NCBI GenBank assembly: GCA_036505875.1
Contig: DASXSR010000174.1
Coordinates: 1-7,258, forward strand
Source: Onstottus_A sp036505875
Lineage (GTDB): Bacteria > Acidobacteriota > Blastocatellia > UBA7656
Length of the DNA: 7,258 nt
Direction: 5' to 3'
Position numbers and translations under genes: made by a program. Below the pieces are notes generated by a model, which did not search any database, was not told the DNA's origin, and saw only the letters and a program-made list of their open reading frames with translations. Positions 1-6,512 of this stretch are shown here, piece by piece (within the stretch, counting starts at the first letter, position 1; every line of letters starts with the position of its first letter).

Positions 1-2095
1 GAGGCGGGCGGCTATCGATCACGAAGCTCTTTTCTTCTTGATAGGCCCGGCCTCGCTTGTCGACAAGAACAAGACGGCAATGATAAACGCCGTCAGTCAT
101 CTCGCGCGGAGCCACGAAGCGCGTCTCCCAAACGTTTTCGCTTCTTATGTAGGTCATTCGCTTGGTCAGCCCAAATGGGAAAACGGCGGTTACGTCGGTT
201 ATCGACTCGTCGGCGCGAACTCGAAGCACCGGGTCGCCCGGTCGGATCACGCGCGGTCTTAACAACGAGCGCGGCGCGGCGAGGAACGAAGTGTAAGGCG
301 TCACGAACTTGTATTTCTTCGAAAGCGCGATTATCTCGTCGATCGCTTCTTTGGTTTCTCCGTTCAACGCAATCTGCCTGAGCAGCGCGTCGACCCGAGC
401 GCGCGCCCACATTCGAGGGACATGCGGATGCGAATCGTCTCGCTCCGGCAGCTCGACTTGTTGCGAGAGCCGGACCGCTTTGCCGGACTCGCTGCCGCTT
501 ATGGTCAGCGATGCTGAGCCCGGACGCTTATAGCGACCGACAAACGACAATCGAGTTCCGTCGTAAGCCGTCGCGTCGTAGTCGGGATAGACTTGATAGA
601 AGTTCGACGCATCGGCGTTTTGAAGCTTCAACGAATCGATCGGGTCGCGACCCACTTTGCCGACAAACGATTTCAGCTTGAATGAAAGATCATCGGTCTC
701 GCGAGTCCAGTCGAAGTAGCCCCGTGACGCTCGCGCCAATTCGCCGAGCAGTCGAATGTTGGTGTCCGATCCGATCCCGAACACATAAAGCCTCGCTCGC
801 GAGCCTGAGTCGTTGGCCTTCTGAAACCGATCGACAATCGCTTTGGTCCGCGTGGTCGCGAGCGTCGAGTTGCCGTCGGTGATCATCACGATCGAGCGTT
901 CTTTTCTTGAGGGCATCGCTTTCGCTAACTGCGCCGCGCGATCGAGCGCCGAGCCGATGTCAGTCCCGCCGGAAAGATAGCTCGACTTGATGAAATTGAG
1001 CGCGCGTTCAATTTGATCCGACCGCGCATCGACCGCGTTGTTGCTAAACGTCGCAACGTCGTCGTTGAACAAAATAAGATTGAACGTGTCTTGTGGCGTT
1101 AGCGAGCGAAGCAAGCCTTCGGTTGCTTCATACGCGCGGTCGAGTTTTTCAAACTGCATCGACAGCGACGTGTCTAACATCACCAGGATCGAACGCGGCG
1201 GAGGCGGAGCGGTCTCGCCGGCCGCGCGACTTGCTTCGTTGAACACCGCGGCGGCTTCGAAGTAACCGTCCGGCTCGCGCTCGGCCAATCGAGGGTCGCG
1301 CAGCTCGTCGGGCGTGATTCGCTCGGGCGCGCGATAAGCAAGAAACTCGAACGCGCTGTGCTGGACGTTCAAGCCATAGCTGAACGCGAGGTCTTCCGTT
1401 AGTTCGACGTTATTCGCTTCAAAGCTCGCCGATTTGTATTGAGGCGAGTTTTCGATGAAGGTCAGCGTGTATGCTTTGCTCTTGATATTCAGGTCGGTCA
1501 TCGGCGCGCGACTCATTAACTGCACTCGGATGTCCAGATGGCCGACCGACTGAGTGCCGTACTCGCTGGGCTTGAACGGGAATGAAAAGTAAGTTTCCAG
1601 ATTATCAACCGATAGGGCTTCGGTGTACTCAAGCTCGAGCCGCTTTGTGCCGTAGGCCGGGATGGGTGCGACTTGAACAGTGAACGCGGTGCTCGCGTTG
1701 TCTTCGCGCTCTTGTTTCAGCAAACCAGGATCGATCGATTGCAGCGCCAGGTCTTTGTAAATCTCCTCGGCGCGGCGTTTTTCGAGGATGACTCCGGGGA
1801 TCCGCACGTCTCCGTCCCAAACAGCGAAGTCAGAGATCGAAGCAATGGTTGGAATCAGAAAAACGTAGCGGCCTTCCTGGATGCGTTCGGTACGATTGCC
1901 GAAGATCTGAGTCACTCGAACGCGAGCATACTGGTTGTCGATGAGAACGTTGACCGTCATTTCATCGAGCGAGAGGATTGAAGGATCAGGCTTTTCGGTG
2001 CTCGAAGGAATGAGCACGCCTGATTGCGCTCGAGCAATCGACGGTGCAAGCAGCACCATGAGGACGAAACTTGCCTTGAGCAGGATTCCTCTCAT
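1..2095 (-). CDS. Secreted VIT domain / von Willebrand factor A domain protein (partial, 3' end off window)
   Basis: The frame stays open from the ATG at 2095 to the window edge, giving 698 residues with no stop. Residues 1-23 are a signal peptide: Arg/Lys, a hydrophobic core, then an AxA site (A21-R22-A23) before Gln24, so export is expected. Residues about 35-170 match a VIT domain, with a GRYVF-L-P strand near 74-81 and the signature EKRRAEEIY at 105-113. Residues about 300-475 are a VWA domain with a complete metal site: DTSLS (D308, S310, S312), T378-D379 in SGGTD, and D407 in ITDGN. The segment KYKFVTPYTSFLA near 593-605 is typical of bacterial inter-alpha-trypsin-inhibitor-like proteins. 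Residues about 619-698 look like an Ig-like beta domain. The start is set by the signal peptide, with a weak GGGA nine bases upstream. The family is linked to adhesion or protein-protein contact; its substrate cannot be told. Similar proteins may carry a C-terminal anchor, which would lie outside the window. Confidence 0.93.
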   Translation of the reverse strand, partial: MRGILLKASFVLMVLLAPSIARAQSGVLIPSSTEKPDPSILSLDEMTVNVLIDNQYARVRVTQIFGNRTERIQEGRYVFLIPTIASISDFAVWDGDVRIPGVILEKRRAEEIYKDLALQSIDPGLLKQEREDNASTAFTVQVAPIPAYGTKRLELEYTEALSVDNLETYFSFPFKPSEYGTQSVGHLDIRVQLMSRAPMTDLNIKSKAYTLTFIENSPQYKSASFEANNVELTEDLAFSYGLNVQHSAFEFLAYRAPERITPDELRDPRLAEREPDGYFEAAAVFNEASRAAGETAPPPPRSILVMLDTSLSMQFEKLDRAYEATEGLLRSLTPQDTFNLILFNDDVATFSNNAVDARSDQIERALNFIKSSYLSGGTDIGSALDRAAQLAKAMPSRKERSIVMITDGNSTLATTRTKAIVDRFQKANDSGSRARLYVFGIGSDTNIRLLGELARASRGYFDWTRETDDLSFKLKSFVGKVGRDPIDSLKLQNADASNFYQVYPDYDATAYDGTRLSFVGRYKRPGSASLTISGSESGKAVRLSQQVELPERDDSHPHVPRMWARARVDALLRQIALNGETKEAIDEIIALSKKYKFVTPYTSFLAAPRSLLRPRVIRPGDPVLRVRADESITDVTAVFPFGLTKRMTYIRSENVWETRFVAPREMTDGVYHCRLVLVDKRGRAYQEEKSFVIDSRPP

Positions 2096-2125
2096 CGTTG
2101 TATTTCCCGAGGCGCTCGCGGCACA

Positions 2126-2152
2126 TGCTCTCGCAAAAAAGACTAGAGAGCA
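2126..2152 (-). promoter_or_regulatory. 7-bp inverted repeat upstream of the VIT-VWA gene
   Basis: TGCTCTC and GAGAGCA form a perfect 7-bp inverted repeat around a 13-base T-rich centre, 31-57 bases before the VIT-VWA start codon. It could be an operator half-site pair or a leader hairpin. No convincing -35/-10 pair was found next to it, so the promoter of this gene remains unplaced. A 7-bp inverted repeat can also occur by chance. Confidence 0.25.
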
Positions 2153-2190
2153 AGAATAATCCCGCGGCTTTGGGAGCCTCTGCTGCTTCC

Positions 2191-2221
2191 CGCGAAACCG
2201 ATCCGAGTTATTGGTTTCGCG
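2191..2221 (-). terminator. Hairpin downstream of hemH (factor-independent terminator unlikely, no U tract)
   Basis: The arms CGCGAAACC (2191-2199) and GGTTTCGCG (2213-2221) are exact reverse complements. The stem extends inward by one G-T wobble and two more pairs to 12 bp, closing a 7-base loop. It lies about 28 bases after the hemH stop codon in the direction of hemH transcription. There is no run of T after it on the minus strand, so it is not a classical rho-independent terminator. It may protect the hemE-hemH message 3' end, act with Rho, or be one copy of a dispersed palindromic repeat. Confidence 0.45.
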
Positions 2222-2255
2222 CAAAGGTCGCGAAGACTCGCTAAGACGCTAAGAC
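2217..2255. repeat. Degenerate ~10-bp tandem repeat, four units, overlapping the hemH stop
   Basis: On the plus strand the units are TCGCGCAAAGG, TCGCGAAGAC, TCGCTAAGAC and a shortened GCTAAGAC, running without a break from 2217 to 2255. The last unit supplies the hemH stop codon (TAG on the minus strand, 2251-2249) and the last sense bases before it. The first unit shares its TCGCG with the right arm of the neighbouring hairpin. Short imperfect arrays of this CGC-AAGA type are seen between genes in many genomes; membership in a particular family is inferred here. Confidence 0.6.
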
Positions 2256-3256
2256 CCATCAGTTTGTTGCTTAAGAGCTCTCTCGACCAGGCCAGCCAAT
2301 GCGTCGATGAAATCCGGGCGGCAGTTGAGGGCAGGCACTCGGCGATACTCAGCAATACCGATTTCTTCAGCGACATGCCGATAGAGTATGTCCAACTCGT
2401 ACAACGTCTCGATGTGCTCGGAGACAAAGCTTACCGGGACTAGCAGCGACTGAGAAACACCTTCGCCAGCGAGACGCCGAAGGGTCTCATCAGTCGAAGG
2501 TCGCAACCACTTCACTGGGCCGACTTTGCTCTGAAACGAAAGCGAGTGAGGCCGATCATTGCCAAGTTGTTTCATCACCAGCCGAACTGTCTCTCTGGTC
2601 TGGTCGAGGTAAGGATCACCCTCTTCTATATAGCGGATGGGCACGCTGTGCGCGCTGAACACGATGTGGGTCCGCGAAGGTTCATGATCAGGAAACTTGA
2701 GCAGTTCTTCTCCGATCGCAGCAGCCAGCGATGCGATGTAGCTCGGATCGTCGTGCCATTCTTCAATCACTGACACCCTCGGCGCGGACTCGCTCTTGTC
2801 CAGCAGCGCGTTCATCCGGTTGAGACTTGAACCGGTAGTCGAAATCGAGAATTGCGGATAGAGGGGCAGCACGACGAGATGAGTTATTCCATCGCGTTGG
2901 ATTTCGTCCAATGCTTTTTCGAGAAACGGGCGCCAGTAGCGCATGCCGACATATGCGCGCGCTGTCATGCCACGAGTTGCAAGCGCATTTTCAAGCGCGC
3001 GTGCCTGCTCGTCCGTTATCTTTCGGAGCGGGGAGCCGCCTCCGATCTTTTCGTAGTAGCCGCGCGAGAGTTTGTGCCGTTGAGTCGAGATCAGCCAAGC
3101 GAGCGGTTTCTGAAGCGCGCGCCACGGCAATCGAATTATGTCGGGGTCTGAGAACAGGTTGAATAGGAAGGGGCGCACGTCGTCGAGCGTCTCCGGCCCG
3201 CCGAGATTAAATAGCAGGACTCCGATGCGATCGTGTGTTCTGTGCACGTGAGTCAT
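2249..3256 (-). CDS. hemH: Ferrochelatase, HemH
   Basis: This 335-residue protein inserts Fe2+ into a porphyrin in the last step of heme synthesis. Visible family motifs, in order, are LLFNLGGP (14-21), GGGSPLRKIT (72-81), LPLYPQFS (130-137), FSAHSVP (200-206) with the metal-binding/catalytic His203, SFQSKVGPVKWLRP (240-253), and PVSFVSEHIETLYELDI (274-290) with H281 and E283, equivalent to human H341/E343. Length is normal for a bacterial enzyme, and there is no C-terminal [2Fe-2S] cysteine set. The N-terminal NLGGP resembles the protoporphyrin-using enzymes of Gram-negative bacteria and eukaryotes, whereas Firmicute/actinobacterial coproporphyrin ferrochelatases typically have YGTP there. 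The gene starts 12 bases after hemE with only a weak ribosome binding site, which fits translational coupling. No hemG/hemY oxidase gene follows in the window. Confidence 0.97.
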   Translation of the reverse strand: MTHVHRTHDRIGVLLFNLGGPETLDDVRPFLFNLFSDPDIIRLPWRALQKPLAWLISTQRHKLSRGYYEKIGGGSPLRKITDEQARALENALATRGMTARAYVGMRYWRPFLEKALDEIQRDGITHLVVLPLYPQFSISTTGSSLNRMNALLDKSESAPRVSVIEEWHDDPSYIASLAAAIGEELLKFPDHEPSRTHIVFSAHSVPIRYIEEGDPYLDQTRETVRLVMKQLGNDRPHSLSFQSKVGPVKWLRPSTDETLRRLAGEGVSQSLLVPVSFVSEHIETLYELDILYRHVAEEIGIAEYRRVPALNCRPDFIDALAGLVERALKQQTDGS

Positions 3257-3268
3257 CAGACATCTTAT

Positions 3269-4294
3269 TCAACTGATTGGGGCCTTCGCTGCGTCAACAA
3301 ACGCGCGCGCGTTTTCAACCGGCGTCATTGGCAGTATGCCATGCCCCAGGTTGAGAATGTGCCGTTTTCCTCCGCCTGCTTCGATCAACTCACGCGTTTT
3401 CTCTCTGATGACTTCAGGGGTCGCAAGCAGCACGCAAGGATCAAGGTTTCCTTGTAGCGTCAATCGGTCGCCGATTCGTTCGCGCGCCTCGCGCAAGTCA
3501 ATCCGCCAGTCGATGCTCAGCGCATCCGCGCCGCTCGTCGCCATTTGCTCCAGAAAGTTCCCGCAGCCGTTGATGAACAAAATCGCCGGGGCCTGCTCGC
3601 GGTTTATCGAGGCAAATATCTTCTGCTCGTACGGCAGCGCGAACTGTTGGTAGTCGTCACGCGAGAGCTCGCCTGCCCATGAGTCGAAGAGCTGTACAAC
3701 TTGCGCGCCCGCCTCGATCTGGGCGTCCAGGTAGAGAATAATCGTATCGGCTATCTTGTCGAGCAGCGCGTGAAGAGTCTGTGGCTCGGTATACATCATC
3801 CGCTTGACATGCGCGTAGTTCCTCGAGCCTCCGCCTTCGATCATATAAGCCGCAAGCGTCCACGGTGCTCCCGCGAACCCTATCAGCGGAACCGCGCCGT
3901 CCAGCTCTCGCCGCAGCGAGCGAATGATTTCCATCACGAAGCCGGTCTTGTCAATCGGGTCAGGAACGACGAGCCGCTCGGCTTGCTCACGCGAGCGAAT
4001 CGGATCGGGAAGCTCCGGGCCTTTTTGTTCAGTCAAGCGCACTTCTTGTCCCATCGCTTCGACAGGTATCAAGATGTCGCTGAACATAATCACCGCGTCG
4101 ACCCCGAGAATGCGATAAGGCTGCAGTGATACTTCGACCGCGAGTTCGGGCGTCTTGCACAACGTTAAGAAGTCAGTGTCGGCGCGCACGGCTCGATACT
4201 CAGGCAGGTAGCGTCCGGCCTGTCGCATCATCCACACTGGCGTACGTTCGACGCCTTCGCCGCGCGCGGCTCGAATTAGGAGGTCGTTCTTCAC
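3269..4294 (-). CDS. hemE: Uroporphyrinogen decarboxylase, HemE
   Basis: This 341-residue cytoplasmic enzyme removes the four acetate carboxyls of uroporphyrinogen III to give coproporphyrinogen III. Hallmarks are MMRQAGRYLPEYR (22-34) with R24 and R28 for substrate carboxylates, MFSDILIPVEAMG (70-82) with D73 (human D86), GFAGAPWTLAAYMIEGGGS (139-157) with Y150 (human Y164), LFDSWAG (202-208), GNLDP (282-286), and LGHGILPMTPVEN (316-328) with H318 (human H339). The length is typical and the protein looks intact. The start codon is GTG at 4294; AAGGA at 4305-4301 lies six bases upstream and supports this start. The gene leads directly into hemH, a common pairing. A promoter candidate lies in the 76-base gap before it. 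Confidence 0.97.
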   Translation of the reverse strand: MKNDLLIRAARGEGVERTPVWMMRQAGRYLPEYRAVRADTDFLTLCKTPELAVEVSLQPYRILGVDAVIMFSDILIPVEAMGQEVRLTEQKGPELPDPIRSREQAERLVVPDPIDKTGFVMEIIRSLRRELDGAVPLIGFAGAPWTLAAYMIEGGGSRNYAHVKRMMYTEPQTLHALLDKIADTIILYLDAQIEAGAQVVQLFDSWAGELSRDDYQQFALPYEQKIFASINREQAPAILFINGCGNFLEQMATSGADALSIDWRIDLREARERIGDRLTLQGNLDPCVLLATPEVIREKTRELIEAGGGKRHILNLGHGILPMTPVENARAFVDAAKAPIS

Positions 4295-4300
4295 GCGAGT

Positions 4301-4305
4301 TCCTT
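4301..4305 (-). promoter_or_regulatory. Ribosome binding site fixing the GTG start of hemE
   Basis: AAGGA on the minus strand sits six bases before the GTG at 4294. It is a good Shine-Dalgarno match and supports translation starting at this non-ATG codon; the conserved RQAGRYLP motif then begins 23 codons in, as in the family. Confidence 0.65.
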
Positions 4306-4325
4306 ACCAACCTGCAGCCCCAACG

Positions 4326-4354
4326 AAGATACAATTTTCTTAGTTGTTGCTCAA
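4326..4354 (-). promoter_or_regulatory. Candidate sigma70-type promoter for hemE-hemH
   Basis: On the minus strand TTGAGC (4354-4349, 4 of 6 to TTGACA) is followed after exactly 17 bases by TATCTT (4331-4326, 4 of 6 to TATAAT). Transcription would begin near 4319, giving a leader of roughly 25 bases that includes the hemE ribosome binding site. It lies in the only sizeable gap of the glycosylase-hemE-hemH run, so it would let the heme genes be expressed apart from the glycosylase. This is prediction by eye only. Confidence 0.45.
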
Positions 4355-4370
4355 GAAAGGTGCGAGCGCT

Positions 4371-4913
4371 TCACTTGCTCACGAACGGACTGCCGCGTTC
4401 GTAAAATCTCCACTCCAGGTGCGCGTCTCTCGAAATTCCGATGCGCTTGCTGACGCCGATCTCCGGCGTAGTCTTTCGCGCTTTCACTTTTATGCGATCG
4501 CCAATTCGCTCGCCATTAAAGGTTAAATCAATCCCAAACGCCTCACATAACCGCCCGGGGCCGCTGGCGAGTTTTCTAATTTCATCGGCGCCGCGTTTGT
4601 CCTTCATCATCTCAATGCCGCGCGTTGGTTCTGCCGCTCGTATGAGCACTGCGCCCGCGCCGCGAGAATCGGTAGTGAAGTTCAGGCAATAATACATCCC
4701 GTAGATGAAGTAAACGTACACGTGCCCGAACGTCTGCTGCATAACGACCGATTGTTTCGGCCGGGTCACCGAATGTGATGCGAGGTCAGTGGTGTAAGCC
4801 TCTGTTTCTACGATTCGCCCTTCGCAGCGCCCGACAACTAAGATAGTTCCGATCAGGTCACGCGCTACTTCGATTGTGTCGCGAGCAAAAAAGTCGGCAG
4901 CAAGATAAGCCAT
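4371..4913 (-). CDS. DNA-3-methyladenine glycosylase, AAG/MPG family
   Basis: This protein is a monofunctional base-excision repair glycosylase that removes alkylated purines such as 3-methyladenine, and in some members hypoxanthine. From the ATG at 4913 it has 180 residues, close to the usual bacterial length of about 185-210. The N-terminal FFARDTIEVARDLIGTILV (8-26) is typical. GRIVETEAY (32-40) contains E38 and Y40, matching human catalytic E125 and stacking Y127. H47 matches human H136. VYVYFIYGMYYCLNF (65-79) holds Y68 and N78 (human Y159, N169). LIRAAEP has R92 (human R182), followed by SGPGRLCEAFGI (117-128) and RIGISRDAHLEWRFY (157-171). An in-frame TTG at 4961 would add 16 residues that do not resemble the family, so the ATG is preferred. 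It lies upstream of hemE and divergent from mgtE. It is not related to AlkA or Tag. Confidence 0.95.
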   Translation of the reverse strand: MAYLAADFFARDTIEVARDLIGTILVVGRCEGRIVETEAYTTDLASHSVTRPKQSVVMQQTFGHVYVYFIYGMYYCLNFTTDSRGAGAVLIRAAEPTRGIEMMKDKRGADEIRKLASGPGRLCEAFGIDLTFNGERIGDRIKVKARKTTPEIGVSKRIGISRDAHLEWRFYERGSPFVSK

Positions 4914-4917
4914 TAGA

Positions 4918-4942
4918 GTGATCCGGATACGTGATTCGTGAT
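4918..4942. repeat. Short GTGAT direct repeats in the glycosylase leader
   Basis: GTGAT occurs at 4918, 4931 and 4938 on the plus strand (ATCAC on the minus strand), the latter two in tandem with a 7-base period. The block also contains the 8-bp palindrome ATCCGGAT at 4921-4928. It covers the 5' leader just before the glycosylase ATG and could be an operator-like site or a degenerate intergenic tandem repeat. Confidence 0.3.
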
Positions 4943-4948
4943 CTGAGG

Positions 4949-4954
4949 ATTTTA
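4949..4954 (-). promoter_or_regulatory. Weak -10-like hexamer for the glycosylase gene
   Basis: TAAAAT (5 of 6 to TATAAT) lies on the minus strand 36 bases before the glycosylase ATG. No -35 element is evident at 16-18 bases, so support is weak. If real, the divergent start sites of this gene and mgtE would lie about 100 bases apart. Confidence 0.2.
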
Positions 4955-5026
4955 GTAACAAACCTGTTCATCGCGCCACTTTCGATGACCCGTCTCTTTT
5001 TTTGTTTCGCCGACACTTGTGGCTGT

Positions 5027-5035
5027 GATATAAAG
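5027..5035 (+). promoter_or_regulatory. Extended -10 promoter for mgtE
   Basis: TG-A-TATAAA is an extended -10 element (TGn followed by a 5 of 6 match to TATAAT). The upstream -35 region has no good match, which is common for extended -10 promoters. Transcription would start near 5042, giving a leader of about 67 bases before the mgtE ATG. That is too short for a full M-box Mg2+ riboswitch, and I see no such fold. GGAG at 5096-5099, nine bases before the ATG, is the likely ribosome binding site. Confidence 0.45.
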
Positions 5036-5108
5036 AACTCCACTGGATCAGCAGTCTTAATGGACAGTTACCACAAAAACTTCATGTCACGGAGCGGAGA
5101 CGATTCGG

Positions 5109-6500
5109 ATGCAGGCGCAGCGGCTAAATCTTGTGCTGGACTCTGTCGGCCGGCTGGCTCGCCGCGGCGCGATGTCCAACGCCGCCAATCTGCTCACCAA
5201 GCTGCGTCCCGTTGACATCGCTCAGATTCTAGGTCAACTCCCTCAACAGGACAGCGAATTAGTATTCGAGGCCTTGGTGCGTTACGACCTCAGCAAGGCC
5301 GCCGAGGCGCTCTCGGAAATGGAGACCAGCCGCGCGGTCACATTGCTGACCTTCCTAAGTCGCGCAGATGTGTCTCGTCTCCTGCAAGAGTTGCCTTCGG
5401 ATGACGCGACGCTTCTAGTCGCGGAGTTGCCCGAGGAATTGCGCGAGGAGCTGCTTGACGCGATGAAGGTCGAGCACTCGACTGTCGTTAACGAACTGCT
5501 CGGATTCCCCGACGAAACCGCCGGGCGAATCATGACGCCCGAGTACTTCGCGCTCGATGAGGAGGTCACCGTTTCGGAAGCCATCGATGAGTTGCAAAGG
5601 CGATCCGAAGAATTCGAGATGACTTTCTATCTTTACGTCGTCGACTCGCGGAATCATTTGCTTGGCGTGGTCAGTTTGCGACAGTTGCTGTTGAATCCGC
5701 CCTCGACCCCGCTGCGCAAGATCATGATCGGCGACGTCATCAAGGTGACCACCGATACAGATCAGGAAGAGGTCGCACGCATAGTCGCAACCTACAACCT
5801 CCTGGCCGTGCCGGTCGTCGACGAAGAGAATAAGATCGTCGGAATCATTACGGTCGATGACGTGCTCGACGTGATGCGCGAAGAGGCGACTGAAGACATT
5901 TACGCGCTTGCCGGCGTGGAGGCCGACGACCGAGCGCTGGGTTCCGCGGTTAATTCGGTTCGGCGAAGGTTACCGTGGCTGATGCTCTCGCTCGGCGCAG
6001 CGCTGATTGCCGTCGCCATAGTTCAATACTACGTGACCACTATTGAGAGCTCGATATGGCTCGCGGTGTTGATCCCGGTGGTTGCGACTATGGGAAGCAA
6101 CGCGGCCACGCAAACGATGACCGTTGTGGTCCGAGGCATAGGACTCGGCGAAGTGGGATGGGAGACAGGCCGTCGAGTCGTGATCAAGGAGGCGCTGGTC
6201 GGATTGATCAACGGTTTGATAGTCGGCGTGAGTGTGACCGCGATCGTGGCGATCTGGTTCGGGGCCAAACTCGGATCGATGTCATTTGGGTTGAAGCTTG
6301 GGGGCATTCTCGGAGTGACAATGGTGCTCAGCCTGGTCGTAGCGGGCGCGCTGGGCACGCTGGTTCCCATTCTACTGAAGCGGTTCAGAGTAGATCCGGC
6401 GCTCGCGTCGTCGATGTTCGTTGTGACGTTCACCGACGTGATAACCTTCTTCTTCTACCTGGGAATAGCCACGCTGCTGCTGGGCTATTTCAAACTCTAA
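5109..6500 (+). CDS. mgtE: Magnesium transporter MgtE
   Basis: This 463-residue inner-membrane protein is an Mg2+-gated channel/transporter that works as a homodimer. Residues about 22-125 form the helical MgtE N domain, about 142-200 the first CBS domain (opening GRIMTPEYFALD) and about 203-262 the second (GIITVDDVLDVMREEA, 245-260). Acidic residues such as D250, D251, D254, E258, E259 and D263 fit the cytosolic Mg2+-sensing surface. A basic connecting helix (about 273-290) leads to five membrane segments near 289-309, 316-340, 362-385, 396-421 and 435-459. PVVATMGSNAATQTMT (323-338) is the conserved pore signature. D443 in FTDVITFF corresponds to the Mg2+-selectivity Asp432 of Thermus thermophilus MgtE. 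No in-frame ATG occurs upstream before a stop at 5058-5060, so the start is well placed. The gene is intact, divergent from the glycosylase, and followed at once by a small membrane protein gene. Confidence 0.97.
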   Translation: MQAQRLNLVLDSVGRLARRGAMSNAANLLTKLRPVDIAQILGQLPQQDSELVFEALVRYDLSKAAEALSEMETSRAVTLLTFLSRADVSRLLQELPSDDATLLVAELPEELREELLDAMKVEHSTVVNELLGFPDETAGRIMTPEYFALDEEVTVSEAIDELQRRSEEFEMTFYLYVVDSRNHLLGVVSLRQLLLNPPSTPLRKIMIGDVIKVTTDTDQEEVARIVATYNLLAVPVVDEENKIVGIITVDDVLDVMREEATEDIYALAGVEADDRALGSAVNSVRRRLPWLMLSLGAALIAVAIVQYYVTTIESSIWLAVLIPVVATMGSNAATQTMTVVVRGIGLGEVGWETGRRVVIKEALVGLINGLIVGVSVTAIVAIWFGAKLGSMSFGLKLGGILGVTMVLSLVVAGALGTLVPILLKRFRVDPALASSMFVVTFTDVITFFFYLGIATLLLGYFKL

Positions 6501-6512
6501 TTGATCAATTCA

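Noticed and set aside
93..410. 105-codon minus-strand frame at the left edge
   Set aside because: It is out of frame with the continuous VIT-VWA reading frame that spans the same bases and carries recognisable motifs.
3701..4129. 142-codon open frame on the plus strand opposite hemE
   Set aside because: It lies wholly antisense to well-conserved hemE, has no ribosome binding site or recognisable domain, and arises from the GC-rich codon pattern.
4990..5010. T-rich run in the divergent region as a possible terminator tail
   Set aside because: No GC-rich stem precedes it on the plus strand, and no gene ends there.
4931..5215. 94-codon plus-strand frame covering the divergent gap and the mgtE start
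   Set aside because: It overlaps mgtE in another frame, has no family resemblance, and its upstream half covers the promoter region of both divergent genes.
6029..6433. 134-codon minus-strand frame opposite the mgtE membrane domain
   Set aside because: It is antisense to conserved membrane segments, and its Thr/Pro/Ser-rich product is the usual mirror of hydrophobic codons.
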